A stretch of DNA of 64,000 nucleotides from Bacteroidota bacterium (GTDB lineage Bacteria > Bacteroidota > Bacteroidia > Chitinophagales > Chitinophagaceae): the NCBI GenBank assembly GCA_023416995.1, contig JAEZGI010000071.1, positions 35,107 through 99,106 on the forward strand, in the 5' to 3' direction. A model generated the notes under the pieces. The model searched no databases. It was given only the letters and a program-made list of their open reading frames with translations, and was not told the origin of the DNA. Of the stretch, positions 34,801 to 44,200 are shown piece by piece. The first letter of the stretch is position 1; each line of letters begins with the position of its first letter. A program made the translations under genes and the position numbers.

Positions 34801-36166
34801 TTATAATGTATTTACCACAACGCTGGTAGCGGTTGGTTATGGTGGATGCGTAGATTCGGCCACCCACAATATAACTGTCAGTGATCCAAAGAGCACGCGA
34901 TTGGTATATGATCCGCTCGAGGCTTGCAATGCCCTGAATGTAAACTTTGAGCTGAAGCCTCCGGCCTATTCAAGATATGTGCTTTACTATGGTGATGGAT
35001 TAACCAATACCTCGCAGGACACTGCATTTTCACACTTTTATCGTGGACCGGCATTCTTTTATCCATCCATTTTCCTCACGGATAGTTCTGGTTGCCAGGT
35101 AAGTCTTACATCGTATCCACCGATCCGGGTCATTGGTGCCAAACCGTTGTTTGGGGCAGATAAAAAAGAGTTTTGTGATACAGCAAATGTTGCTTTTTCG
35201 AACTTCACCATTTATAACGATCCGATTGTTTCCTATAATTGGGATTTCGGAGATGGATCAACCTCAGGCGATTTTGCGCCTACCCACTATTATGCACAGC
35301 CGGGGGTGAACGTTGTAAGCTTAACGGTTACAACTGCAAGCGGGTGTACCGATGTTCTCAACGATACCATCCGGGCATATCGCACACCGTTAGCATCTAT
35401 TAATATTACGGATACGGTTTGTATTAACACACCAACCCTCTTTAATGGTCGCCTGGCAGTTGCTGATACAAACACGGTAGATTGGCAGTGGAGTTTCGGA
35501 AACGGCCAGTCCGCAAACGTCCAAAACCCTGTTTATACCTATACAAATGTGGGAGACTATGTGCTCACACTTAAAACTTCTGTGCCGTTTGGTTGCGCTG
35601 CAGAGATCACAAAACCGGTTTTTGTTCCCCCTGCGCCTACTGTTACCCTGCCGCCCCAGATAGAGATCATTTCAGGTTCAGGAACCACCCTGCCGGCTGT
35701 GTATACCGGCAATATTGCAAATTATAACTGGGCACCAGCTCAAAGACTTGATTGTGCAGACTGCCCCACTCCTTACGCGAACCCTGTGAAGACTACGAAG
35801 TACAAGATAACCGCAACCGATATTTATGGATGCGTGGTGAGTAACGACATTACCGTGTACGTGGTTTGCGGTGACCGGAATTTATTTGTGCCAAACACTT
35901 TCTCGCCAAATAATGACGGTGTGAATGACGCGTTTTTCCCGAGAGGTACGGGAGTGTTTAATGTGAAATCTCTACAGATTTTCAATCGTTGGGGCGAAAA
36001 AGTATTTGAGCGTGTGAATTTTAATGCAAACACCGCTTCATCAGGTTGGGATGGCACTTACAAAGGAACAAGGGCACCCCAGGATACTTATGTATATGTT
36101 ATGGAGATAGTTTGCGAAAACTCTGAAGTGTCAACATTCAAGGGCAACGTAACATTGATAAGATGA
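31832..36166 (+). CDS. Multi-PKD-domain surface protein with T9SS type B C-terminal domain
   Basis: A 1444-residue protein exported by Sec (signal peptide to about TIIAQ, residue 20) and then by the type IX secretion system. It consists of about 15 PKD-like beta domains, each marked by a W-x-W-x-F-G-D/N-G core (for example WRWNFGDG, WIWDFGDG, YNWDFGDG), some degenerate. The C-terminus (about 1350-1444) is the gliding-motility-associated type B domain, starting LFVPNTFSPNNDGVNDAF and containing IFNRWGEKVFE. It is probably an adhesin or cell-surface mucin-like fibre. The stop overlaps the PorP/SprF gene by 4 bp. Confidence 0.92.
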   Translation: MRKLWLFFVLFFFCGTIIAQDPVVEFTATPLSGCAPLVVNFTDQSTGNPTNWDWDLGNGQLSTARNPVVVYNIPGVYTVKLVVRNANGIAALEKTAYIRVNPTPTASFTASTTTGCAPNSIRFTDQSSSPGGSVTSWRWNFGDGNTSTEQNPVHVYTTPGYYDVSLTITSDGGCNASASRFRYIRIVPGVVANFSPAAAATCQAPFTTTLNNQSSGPGNLTYSWDLGNGSTSTERSPAAVYTNPGTYPIRLITTSDYGCADTVLQNVPFTNNTTAFTAPDTACLNIGVNFVNTSSPAPISSIWDFGDGAVSGSGSPQHTYDSVGIFAVKLVNNYGNCVDSVIRNITVGPKPTVDFSSVASASCKAPFTVQFQDQTPNATAWIWDFGDGTTSTEKNPSHIYTGLGQYDISLTATFNGGCQNTIVKPIFVKLAEPTVAITGMPEGGCLPYTFTPVANVNAVDGVATWYWNFGDGTTSASATPSHTYNAPGSYDITLRITTTTGCTKEIVYPAGVKVGNPIKADFSADKFDVCASDPITFTDLSPGADEWYWQFGDGTVSSEQNPVHIFQDTGWITVTLTALSNRCGTTEIKTDYIRITPPIARFAYTVNCDNKLRVNFRDSSIVDPSLGAPTYNWTFGSGAGAGTSTQLNPTFTFPSFGSHPVTLTVTNGACSFTYTGEVLLTDEKASFTSSKTTVCRNEEFTLTATVANPANIKFYEWTVGNGLPVLDTTGIFKYQIPINGDYAVRLVIIDSNFCRDTLVKADYMKVVGPIIEFGPEAAGTCPNTDIRFIDNTISTAPIVKWTWDYGDGTRKEYNTKSNFVHRYQQVGVYGVRLTVTDNLGCTASRFIADTVIITSPSAGFVADTIFCPGVNLNFRDTSSGRNLRYLWSFGDGNTSTLQNPSNAYPAGDRNYAVSLKITDQFGCSDSVSRADYIKVRSPKAAFTAEDTTGICPPLEARFFLGASDYQSFYWDFGDGGATSTAPNPRHFYNAYNVFTTTLVAVGYGGCVDSATHNITVSDPKSTRLVYDPLEACNALNVNFELKPPAYSRYVLYYGDGLTNTSQDTAFSHFYRGPAFFYPSIFLTDSSGCQVSLTSYPPIRVIGAKPLFGADKKEFCDTANVAFSNFTIYNDPIVSYNWDFGDGSTSGDFAPTHYYAQPGVNVVSLTVTTASGCTDVLNDTIRAYRTPLASINITDTVCINTPTLFNGRLAVADTNTVDWQWSFGNGQSANVQNPVYTYTNVGDYVLTLKTSVPFGCAAEITKPVFVPPAPTVTLPPQIEIISGSGTTLPAVYTGNIANYNWAPAQRLDCADCPTPYANPVKTTKYKITATDIYGCVVSNDITVYVVCGDRNLFVPNTFSPNNDGVNDAFFPRGTGVFNVKSLQIFNRWGEKVFERVNFNANTASSGWDGTYKGTRAPQDTYVYVMEIVCENSEVSTFKGNVTLIR

Positions 36167-37257
36167 TCCGCAGCCTGGTATTAATTTGTTTAAACAATAT
36201 TAGAACAACTGTGAAAAAGGTAAAGGACATTCGGTTAGTGTTGATCGTTATACTGGCAGTGGTATGTGTTCCTTTTAACCGTGCACATGCCCAGGATCTT
36301 CATTTTTCACAGTTTTTTGAAGCACCCCTGTTACGTAATCCATCACTCGCTGGAATTTTTACAGGCGATGTGCGTGTACAAGGCGTTTATCGCGACCAGT
36401 GGAACAGTTTCACAAACGCTTACAGAACGGGGTCATTAAACGCTGAATATAAAATGCCCGTGGGTAAGGGTGATGATTTTATCACCACAGGAGTGCAGAT
36501 GCTTTTTGATAAATCAGGCACCGTCGGACTTACGACAGCACAGGTATTGCCCGCACTGAACTATCATAAATCATTAAGTGACCAGAAAACGATGTATTTG
36601 GCGTTTGGGGTTATGGGAGGCATGGTTCGTAAGAGCATTGATATGTCGAAGATGACCACCGACAACCAATGGGGTCCGGGTGGTTATGATCCTACTGCAC
36701 CCACAGGGGAATTATTAACGGCTCCAAACTTTTCAACGTGGGACGCGAGCGCTGGTCTTAGTTTCAACACGAGTTTTGGAGCAGAACAAGCAAACAGCTT
36801 ATTTGTAGGTGCGGCATACCACCATCTGAACAGACCGAAAAATTCATTTTACCGGAACCCGGAAATTGAACTGGAGGCAAAATATGTGTTATCTGCCGGG
36901 GTGAAATTAAACGTTGATGATTATTCTTATTTTATCATCCAGGCCGATCAGAGTATGCAGGGTAGTCATAATGAAACGATTGCCGGCGCATTGTTTTCTT
37001 ATAAACTGGGCGATGATCCTGCGAATCCGCTGTATACGGTGCATGCCGGTGGATTTTTAAGATGGAAAGATGCGTTTATACCGGTGATTAAAATCGACCG
37101 CGCTCCGCTGTCAATAGCAATAAGCTACGATGTAAATATTTCCCCTTTGAAAACTGCAAGTATGGGTCGCGGGGGTTTTGAGTTATCAGTTTCTTACATT
37201 GGTTTCATCAAACGCGATAACAGTAGCCAGTACAAGATGCTTTGTCCTAAATTTTGA
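36163..37257 (+). CDS. PorP/SprF-family type IX secretion outer-membrane protein
   Basis: A 364-residue outer-membrane beta-barrel of the PorP/SprF family, whose members help type B domain proteins leave the cell or anchor them at the surface. The signal segment ends at RAHAQ, followed by the family start DLHFSQFFEAPLLRNPSLAGIFTGDVRVQGVYRDQW. The C-terminal part is strand-rich. The start codon overlaps the stop of the upstream PKD gene (ATGA), so this pair is probably coupled in translation, and the barrel is the dedicated partner of that cargo. Confidence 0.92.
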   Translation: MIRSLVLICLNNIRTTVKKVKDIRLVLIVILAVVCVPFNRAHAQDLHFSQFFEAPLLRNPSLAGIFTGDVRVQGVYRDQWNSFTNAYRTGSLNAEYKMPVGKGDDFITTGVQMLFDKSGTVGLTTAQVLPALNYHKSLSDQKTMYLAFGVMGGMVRKSIDMSKMTTDNQWGPGGYDPTAPTGELLTAPNFSTWDASAGLSFNTSFGAEQANSLFVGAAYHHLNRPKNSFYRNPEIELEAKYVLSAGVKLNVDDYSYFIIQADQSMQGSHNETIAGALFSYKLGDDPANPLYTVHAGGFLRWKDAFIPVIKIDRAPLSIAISYDVNISPLKTASMGRGGFELSVSYIGFIKRDNSSQYKMLCPKF

Positions 37258-37328
37258 TCATGCAGTTGCGAACTGTTTTGGCTCCCTGGCGTTAACAAAG
37301 ATTATTTATCTAATAAACCATTGTAACA

Positions 37329-37799
37329 ATGAGTGTAACTATCGGCAGCCAGGCGCCTGACTTCAGTTTGTACAACACCAATAAAGAGACTGTTGCACTT
37401 TCAGATGCAAAAGGAAAAAACGTCCTTTTATTGTTTTTTCCACTGGCCTTTACCAGTGTATGTACCGCGGAGCTCTGCGAGGTAAGAGATAACATTGCAG
37501 CATATAATGCAGTTGATGCAACAGTGTATGGAATCAGTGTTGACTCTCTGTATAGCCTGGCCGCGTTTAAAAAGGACAATCAACTGAGCTATGACCTTCT
37601 CAGCGACTTTAACAAGGAGGTATCGGCTTCTTATGGAGCTTTGTATGAACAGTTTGGTTATGGTATGAAGGGCGTTTCCAAACGGGCGGCCTTTGTGATT
37701 GACAAGTCAGGTATCATTAGATATGCAGAAGTGCTGGAAAATGCCGGGTTAACCCCGGATTTTGTTAAGATAAGTGAGACCTTGAAAAACCTGAGCTGA
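37329..37799 (+). CDS. Peroxiredoxin (AhpC/TSA superfamily, AhpE/Bcp-like)
   Basis: A 156-residue thiol peroxidase that reduces hydrogen peroxide and organic peroxides. The peroxidatic Cys45 sits in FPLAFTSVCTAE, with the P-x3-T-x2-C pattern; a second Cys50 follows closely and could be the resolving residue. It starts VTIGSQAPDFSLYNT, typical of the family. No thioredoxin or regulator adjoins it. It is a single gene, ending before a hairpin at 37824-37864. Confidence 0.9.
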   Translation: MSVTIGSQAPDFSLYNTNKETVALSDAKGKNVLLLFFPLAFTSVCTAELCEVRDNIAAYNAVDATVYGISVDSLYSLAAFKKDNQLSYDLLSDFNKEVSASYGALYEQFGYGMKGVSKRAAFVIDKSGIIRYAEVLENAGLTPDFVKISETLKNLS

Positions 37800-37823
37800 T
37801 TTTCAGCTAGTTACGTTACGCGA

Positions 37824-37864
37824 AAGGGAAATATGTTTAGTTTTTTTACTAATATATTTCCCTT
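37824..37864. terminator. Long hairpin between peroxiredoxin and T9SS-targeted gene
   Basis: Perfect 11-bp outer stem AAGGGAAATAT / ATATTTCCCTT (37824-37834 and 37854-37864) with an inner 5-bp stem TTAGT / ACTAA around a T-rich loop. It is not followed by a T-run, so it may be a weak terminator of the peroxiredoxin gene, an mRNA-stabilising stem or a protein-binding site. Confidence 0.5.
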
Positions 37865-37894
37865 ATTATACTGAAAGAAATGTCAAATCATTTG

Positions 37895-37902
37895 TACTTT
37901 TG
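37895..37902 (+). promoter_or_regulatory. -7 element of the small T9SS-targeted gene
   Basis: TACTTTTG fully matches TAnnTTTG. The -33 region 19 nt upstream (CTGA) is poor. Transcription would start near 37909. An ATG at 37908 opens a 14-codon frame whose stop overlaps the start codon of the next gene (ATGA). Confidence 0.45.
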
Positions 37903-37948
37903 AACTAATGCGAATATCTTGGGTCAAAATCGTAAACTATCGTCTTGC

Positions 37949-38293
37949 ATGAAGATTTTTTACACACTCTTTTTCTTCTTTATTGTTTCACTGCAGGTAT
38001 CTGGCCAGGAGCGTCAAAAGCAACAGCCGGAGAAAGAAACTCCTGTGCGACTGGTGAAATTCTACCCAAACCCCGCTACTTCCGTAATCAATTTCGATTT
38101 TCAAAAACAGGCCGACAAATCTTATAGCTTCCAGATCTTCAGTCTTACAGGAAAAAAAATGCATGAGATCGCAAAGGTTGATCAAAAAACGACTGTGAAT
38201 CTTGGCGACTTTTACCGTGGTATCTACATATTCCAGTTGAAAGATCAGTTTGGTAAACTGGTTGAAAGTGGCAAGTTCCAGGTTTCTAAATAA
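37949..38293 (+). CDS. Minimal T9SS type A sorting-domain protein without cargo domain
   Basis: A 114-residue protein: signal peptide (to about SGQ), a short Lys/Glu/Gln-rich linker, and then a type A T9SS C-terminal domain (about residues 35-114) with the usual VKFYPNPATSVINFDF start, the SFQIFSLTGKKM segment and the GIYIFQLKD strand. There is no other folded domain. It may be a stand-alone sorting domain carried to the surface as the whole product. The ATG at 37949 is chosen; the family wording starts MKIFYTL. Confidence 0.82.
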   Translation: MKIFYTLFFFFIVSLQVSGQERQKQQPEKETPVRLVKFYPNPATSVINFDFQKQADKSYSFQIFSLTGKKMHEIAKVDQKTTVNLGDFYRGIYIFQLKDQFGKLVESGKFQVSK

Positions 38294-38301
38294 TCATCTG
38301 T

Positions 38302-38326
38302 CAGCCAGGTTTTACCAGGCTGTTTA
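38302..38326 (+). terminator. Weak hairpin after the T9SS-targeted gene
   Basis: CAGCCAGG / CCAGGCTG around TTTTA, with one internal A-A mismatch, followed by TTTAT. It lies 9 bp after the stop codon and could end that transcript. Confidence 0.4.
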
Positions 38327-38397
38327 TCAAAATTACCATTCAACCCGCGGCTCCCAGACCCACTAACGTACCTGGAAAATCATACACACCACCTCTT

Positions 38398-38478
38398 CCT
38401 GCATAGCTTAGTATTGATTAAAGCACCTGCAAAATCGTCCCTGCATAGCTTAATATTGATTAAAGCACCTGCAAAATC
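38398..38478. repeat. 39-bp tandem direct repeat over the 3' end of rlmI
   Basis: Two 39-bp copies (38398-38436 and 38440-38478), period 42 bp, differ at one position (GTATTG versus ATATTG). The second copy includes the last codons and the stop of rlmI; the first is a copy of the gene end lying beyond the stop. A shorter third partial copy (ACCTGGAAAATCAT) starts near 38370. Confidence 0.85.
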
Positions 38479-39632
38479 ATGAACTTCAAATATTGCGTAT
38501 TCTCAAGATCACGGATGATCGGGTGATCTGCTGATTGCGTGTTATACACGACCTGGCGCAAGGTTCTTCTTGCATCTTTCGCCGCCATCTGCATAATGTC
38601 ACTGAACATCGGTGGAGGTACCAGGTTCGTACAACTTGATGTAACAAGAAAACCACCAGGCTTTATAAGTTTCATTCCCCGGAGATTAATTTCCTTGTAC
38701 CCTGTAATCGCTTTATTGATATTATCACGTGTCTTAGTAAAGGAAGGCGGGTCCAGCATTACCACATCATACTTTTTCCCTTCCTTACCCCAGGTCTTCA
38801 ATACATCAAATGCATTGGCAACTTCAAAACGGCATTTGTCCTGGTATCCGTTTAAGGCAGCATTTTTATTGGCCTGGTTGACAGCATTCTCTGAGATATC
38901 TATACCCAATACTGATTTTGCGCCGTAATGTGCAGCATGAATTTCAAACGTACCGGTATAGGTAAAAGCGCCGAGTACGTCTGCACCTTTTACAATATGT
39001 TGAATAGCTCTCCGGTTATCCTGCTGGTCAAGAAAGTACCCGGTTTTCTGCCCTTTATCAAGATCAACATTAAACTTCAATCCATTTTCATTGATCACGA
39101 TTTGTGTGTCAAATGGCGCAGATAAAAAGCCTTTCTGTTGTGGGAGACCTTCAAGTTCTCTGACAGGCACATCGTTTCGCTCGTAGATACCTTTGGGCGA
39201 AAAGATGCGCTCCAGCACTTTTACAATCACCGGTTTCCAGCGGTCGATACCGAGCGCTAAGGTCTGAATCACGAAATAATCATTGAATTTGTCGATGATG
39301 AGTTGGGGCAATTGATCAGCTTCTCCAAAAATCAGTCTGCAGTTTTCTGTATAACCGATTTGTCTGCGGTAATTCCATGCTGATTGAATACGATTAAAGA
39401 AAAAATCATCGTCAATCACAGCATTTTTTTCCCGGGTTAACAGGCGTACAATGATTCTTGATTGCGGGTTAATGTAACCCTTGCCAATGAATTTTTTATC
39501 ATGGGTAAAAACTTCGACGATGTCTCCGGCAACAGTATCCCCTACAACTTCTTTTACTTCATTATTAAATATCCATGGATGACCATTCGGAACACGGTGA
39601 CTGATCTGTTTATTGAGATACACATTTGCCAT
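38460..39632 (-). CDS. rlmI: 23S rRNA (cytosine-1962-C5) methyltransferase-like RlmI
   Basis: A 390-residue class I SAM methyltransferase of the RlmI group, methylating 23S rRNA. An N-terminal PUA-like domain (about 1-70, start VYLNKQISHRVPNGHPWIF) is followed by the catalytic domain with LGAFTYTGTFEIHAA, LGIDISENAVNQANKN, VMLDPPSF and the TSSCTN motif. The usual Y-T-G-G-F motif reads YTGTF. The ATG at 39632 is chosen over a TTG three codons upstream. The 3' end is partly duplicated downstream. Confidence 0.88.
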   Translation of the reverse strand: MANVYLNKQISHRVPNGHPWIFNNEVKEVVGDTVAGDIVEVFTHDKKFIGKGYINPQSRIIVRLLTREKNAVIDDDFFFNRIQSAWNYRRQIGYTENCRLIFGEADQLPQLIIDKFNDYFVIQTLALGIDRWKPVIVKVLERIFSPKGIYERNDVPVRELEGLPQQKGFLSAPFDTQIVINENGLKFNVDLDKGQKTGYFLDQQDNRRAIQHIVKGADVLGAFTYTGTFEIHAAHYGAKSVLGIDISENAVNQANKNAALNGYQDKCRFEVANAFDVLKTWGKEGKKYDVVMLDPPSFTKTRDNINKAITGYKEINLRGMKLIKPGGFLVTSSCTNLVPPPMFSDIMQMAAKDARRTLRQVVYNTQSADHPIIRDLENTQYLKFMILQVL

Positions 39633-39668
39633 AAGGCGCAAAAATAATGTAAACGTATTTAAGCGCCC

Positions 39669-41237
39669 TTACGGCATTATGTTTTTCAGTACCAAAAAGG
39701 CCGGTCCGTGGGTCCAATCAACCAGCGATTTGGTGGCAGAAGGCCTGATAGAGAAGTTTCCCAGTATGATATCAGGTTTACCATCCAGATTAAAATCGGC
39801 TACATCCATGGTTAGCCAACGGCCCTTCGTGGTTTCGGGAAAAGTTAACGCTTCAAACTCAAAAGGACCGTTTCCTTCAAAATAAACAAAACCTTCTTCT
39901 GGTTGACGGGCATAATCCGCAAAAAATGAAATCGCCGCAACATCCATGTACCCATCATTATTAAAGTCACGGGCCATGGCCTTGAAACAACCGTTAATCG
40001 GATAGAAAAACTGCTGTCTGTAAATGTTCTGACCGGTATTCATAAAAATGTATACGCCGTGATAAGGCTTTAACACAGGTGAATAATCGGCATTATCCCC
40101 GCATGTGTACAGGATGTCTATTCGACCGTCTTTGTTGAAATCACATAACTCGAAATAGGAAGATCCATTAACGGCGGGAAAGGCGATTAGTTCTTTTTCA
40201 TCAAAGTGATTTCCACCTTTGTTGGTGTATAACATAATGGATTCATGGCCCTGGGCAAAAAGTACATAAATATCCAGCAAACCGTCGCCGTTCGCATCAT
40301 GCGGCCAGGCCTTTATCGCACCGGGTCTTGAAGCCAGTATGTGCTTAACGTTGGTCTTGCCATCGATCCACGACAACATTCCGGTCATATGTCCGAACTC
40401 ACAAAGAACATAGTCCTGCGCACCGTCACCGTTCAGATCAGCAGCAGCAAATGCCACAGGTCTGGCAAGAGAATCGCTAACAAAAGCAGATGCTGTTGAA
40501 TCAAGTTTTATGCTATTACCCGAAAATTGCAGAAATGCGCCAACACGCGCATTCGATGGGTTCATAAACCCGATGTCCAGAACAGTTTTTTTGTTTTGTT
40601 GAAAATCGATATCAACCACGACACGACTGGTGGCAACAGAGTCGGTGATTTGCAATTCAGGATTTACTAAATACATCTTTTGTTTCAATACATCGGTGAG
40701 CCATAATGCCGGCTGGCTGCCCGTGGTATCAACCTTAGTAAAAACAATGGATGCGCTGTCATATGATTCACGAGGTTTAAGAATTTCAAAGATGCCCGGT
40801 TTGTATTGAAATGGCTTGTCGCGGTTTTGTGCAGACAGCGTGTCTGGTGAGCTTGCGAGATAATAATCCATGATGTATTGCCACTCCTGGTCACTCAATC
40901 GGGGAGCCGAGGGATAAAAATCGGAGGGAAGATTAGGATCGTTTTTCTGATGCGGGTAGTCTTTATATAAATGTCTGAATATACCAAGTCTTGGCCCCAT
41001 CTGGGGCAATATGCCTTCGGCCCAGCTGGTTACATCCAGTTGTGTGGGGTCAGGCAAAAGATGGCAGGATTGACAATGGATTCGCGCGAGCGCTTCTCCC
41101 CTGTCGATATTGTCTTCCGGAATAGCAGCATAAGTTTTATTCCTGTGCCTGCTTTCGCAACACACCAGCGCAATTGATAAGCAAAGACCCAGGCTGATAA
41201 CAGCAAACCTGCTAACCAGCCGGCGGTAATAATTCAT
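39669..41237 (-). CDS. FG-GAP repeat lipoprotein with a c-type heme site
   Basis: A 522-residue lipoprotein (lipid-modified Cys26 or Cys27, in ALVCC). Close to the N-terminus is a single CxxCH heme motif (Cys55, Cys58, His59 in CQSCH), with a possible axial Met in LPQMGPR about 20 residues later. The rest is an FG-GAP/VCBS propeller with metal-binding loops such as DLNGDGAQD, DANGDGLLD and DFNKDGRID. It is probably an outer-membrane-attached electron-transfer or binding protein. The ATG at 41237 is preferred. The upstream FG-GAP/UnbV gene ends 55 bp before it on the same strand. Confidence 0.82.
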   Translation of the reverse strand: MNYYRRLVSRFAVISLGLCLSIALVCCESRHRNKTYAAIPEDNIDRGEALARIHCQSCHLLPDPTQLDVTSWAEGILPQMGPRLGIFRHLYKDYPHQKNDPNLPSDFYPSAPRLSDQEWQYIMDYYLASSPDTLSAQNRDKPFQYKPGIFEILKPRESYDSASIVFTKVDTTGSQPALWLTDVLKQKMYLVNPELQITDSVATSRVVVDIDFQQNKKTVLDIGFMNPSNARVGAFLQFSGNSIKLDSTASAFVSDSLARPVAFAAADLNGDGAQDYVLCEFGHMTGMLSWIDGKTNVKHILASRPGAIKAWPHDANGDGLLDIYVLFAQGHESIMLYTNKGGNHFDEKELIAFPAVNGSSYFELCDFNKDGRIDILYTCGDNADYSPVLKPYHGVYIFMNTGQNIYRQQFFYPINGCFKAMARDFNNDGYMDVAAISFFADYARQPEEGFVYFEGNGPFEFEALTFPETTKGRWLTMDVADFNLDGKPDIILGNFSIRPSATKSLVDWTHGPAFLVLKNIMP

Positions 41238-41292
41238 CTTCCGGTAAAGATATTCGTTAGAAAGCTTGCAACTACATTTTGCATAACAAACC

Positions 41293-44200
41293 TCACTGTG
41301 GCAGAACAACTGTCCGCGCTTTGCCTTTGGAATCCTGTATGGTTATTTCGCTGGATTCGCCGGTTGCTACGAACCTCGCCGACTGCGAAAGAAAAGACGC
41401 ACCATAAGCTTGTTCCCATTTGCGTTTCCTGCCATTTTTTAATGTGATCATTCCCGCAGTTTCCAGCGGATTTAAGGGTAGGGTTGTAATTGACCTACGA
41501 CTTGAAAGGAGTTTCAGCGGCCCTTTGTTTTCCCCCGCAGCCATCATCAGATTTCCTGACGGGTCACGCAGTTTAACCAGCGATTTCGTATTTCCAGGAA
41601 GATATATGCCGCTTTCCGATATCGGGAGGGCTTTGAAAGTTCCATCACCATTTCCACGGAGCAATAAGCCATTCAGGGCATCATACCTTCCGATAGCAAG
41701 GGCGGTACCGAAATCATTACCACCTATTGCGATATCTAGTGCACCATCGCCATCAAAGTCCTCTACTACCATACCGTTTAATATTGAAATCTGGGCCTCA
41801 GAAGGCAGCGGTATAAAGTTGAATCTTCCCTTTCCATCATTTTGAAGATAGAACGATCTTAGTTCGTTTGCCTGTAACCGTAATGCACCATTTAATTGCT
41901 CTGCAGTAAGTAAGTGCTGTAACGTAGCACCGGCATATTGCCGGTATGTTTGAAACTTTGCCCTTGTACTTACCATTTGTTTTATCATATCATCGCGCAG
42001 GTCAACCGGGTACTCTTTGCGACCGGGCTTTTCAAAGGACTCAGGTAAATAAAACGAGGGGATCGCATCAAAGCTGCCATTGTTATCAAAATCTTTTGCT
42101 GTGATATAAACGGGGTATTGGGTAGAAGCTTTGAAAAATGAATTATTGCCAAAGTTCCCTGCTATATAATCCATATCGCCGTCGTTATCAAAATCTCCTG
42201 CAGCAAGACTGTTCCACCAACCAGTCATTTTTTCAGCGCCGGCAACTTTGGTTACATCTTCATACTTTCCGTTGAGATTGCGCAAAAATTTAAGGGGCAT
42301 CCACTCCCCGGCAAGAATTAAATCCTGCCATCCATCGTTGTCAAAATCTGTAAATAAAGCATCACAGATCATGCCTATGTTGATCAGCATAGGCGCAACC
42401 TCGCCGGTTACATCTGTGAATGTGACAGCACCTTCTTTGGTATCATTACGATAAATCATGCTCGAAACCGGCGTAGGATACTTGCCTGGCTCTACTCTCC
42501 CCGCCACAAAGAGATCCAGATCACCATCCCGGTCATAATCCACGGCACGCACACATGACTTGCTTATCAGGTTTTCAGGAATCGCCATAGGATCCTTCAT
42601 GAAGTGTCCTTTGCCGTCGTTAATATAGAATACATCTTTGTAGGCCGGCGCTTTGCCCGGTGCTTCAAATCCTCCGCGTGCGATATATAAGTCAAGGTCA
42701 CCATCCTGGTCCGCATCAAACAATAACAAACCCATATCTTCTCCTTTTTTCTGAGTTTGTTCTGCAAGTGTAAGATCTTCCCTCGCAAAACGTCCGTCTG
42801 CGCCCTGAAGAAATACCTGCGCTCCGTGAAAAAAGGAACCGCCAACTATGATGTCATCGAGACCGTTACCATCTACGTCGCCAACTGCCAATGCAGGGCC
42901 ATATTCAGAAAGTTTATGGGGGAGAAGATTTTGAATATTAAAGTCTATAAAGTCCCGGTCCTCATGTAAGTACTGCAGTCCTGCCCGTTTTGTGATGTCC
43001 CTGAATAACGCGGTTCGCGTAATAGAATCTGCTTTTGCAAATGGAATGGCTGTACTGTTCCTGTATTCAACAAGCAGTGTTGTATTCACAGGCACTTCAT
43101 GTAGCACCTGAACACCTCCGCCCTGCCAGTGTACCTTCACAGAATCGATTTTTTGAGCGGCACCCAGCCCGAAATGCGCCATTGTCGGTACAGTCGAAAG
43201 ATATCCTCTGAATGGAGTATTATCATAAACCTGTTTGCGGGATGAGTCGTAATAGATTTCGATCCATGCACCCAGGCCGTTTTTGTTAGTACTATCTCCT
43301 GCCAGTTTAACTTTCAGGTAATTACTGCTCTTCTCATCAATTTCTCTGGAATTGTTTTTATATAACATCGCAACATCGTTGATATTGTTAATTACCAATT
43401 CAAGATCGCCATCATTGTCAAGGTCAGCATATGCCGCACCATTTGAAAACCCCGGTGCGGACATACCCCAGTCACTTGTCACATTTGCAAACGTGAGATC
43501 ACCATTATTACGATATGCATAATTTGCAATTTTAACTTCCGGTATCTGGGCAAGTATTTCCTTTTTTGTAGATAATGCCGAAGCCTTATTACGGAAGGCC
43601 ATAAAATCGTGATCCGTAACATCTTTAGGAAAACCGTTGGTCACAATCAGATCACGGTAACCATCATTATCATAATCTGCAACTGATGGCGTCCAGCTCC
43701 AGTCGGTTTCGGCAATACCTGAAAAAAATGAGACATCAGCAAACGCTGGAACTCCAAGTGAGTCTTCACCTAGCACCCTCGGTCCCTGGTTTATCTGTAA
43801 AACATTTCGAACATACTGGTATTGATACTTGTGATAGTCGTTGTTTATGTAACGCTGGTAGCCGATTGAATTCATCATCATTTTTTTCCGGAAATTGTCT
43901 TCGGGGTTCATATCGAGTTCAATGATGTCTACCAGTCCATCGTTGTTGATATCAACTATATCCTGGCCCATGGCGTTCTCAGCGGTATGTTTGAAATAGT
44001 CTTTGACCTGGTTTTTAAAAGTACCATTACCCTGATTGATATATAGTATGTTTTCAGTGATAAAGTCGTTGGTTACATAGATATCTTTAAAACCATCGTT
44101 GTTGATATCCGTAATATTCACACCATGCCCGTAACCTTCGATGGTTACACCGGCTTCTTTGGACACATCTGTAAATACCGGGTGACCGAGTTGTGCATTA

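Noticed and set aside
38370..38478. CRISPR array
   Set aside because: Two adjacent direct copies and a partial one, without spacers of regular length and without cas genes; it is a local duplication of the rlmI 3' end.
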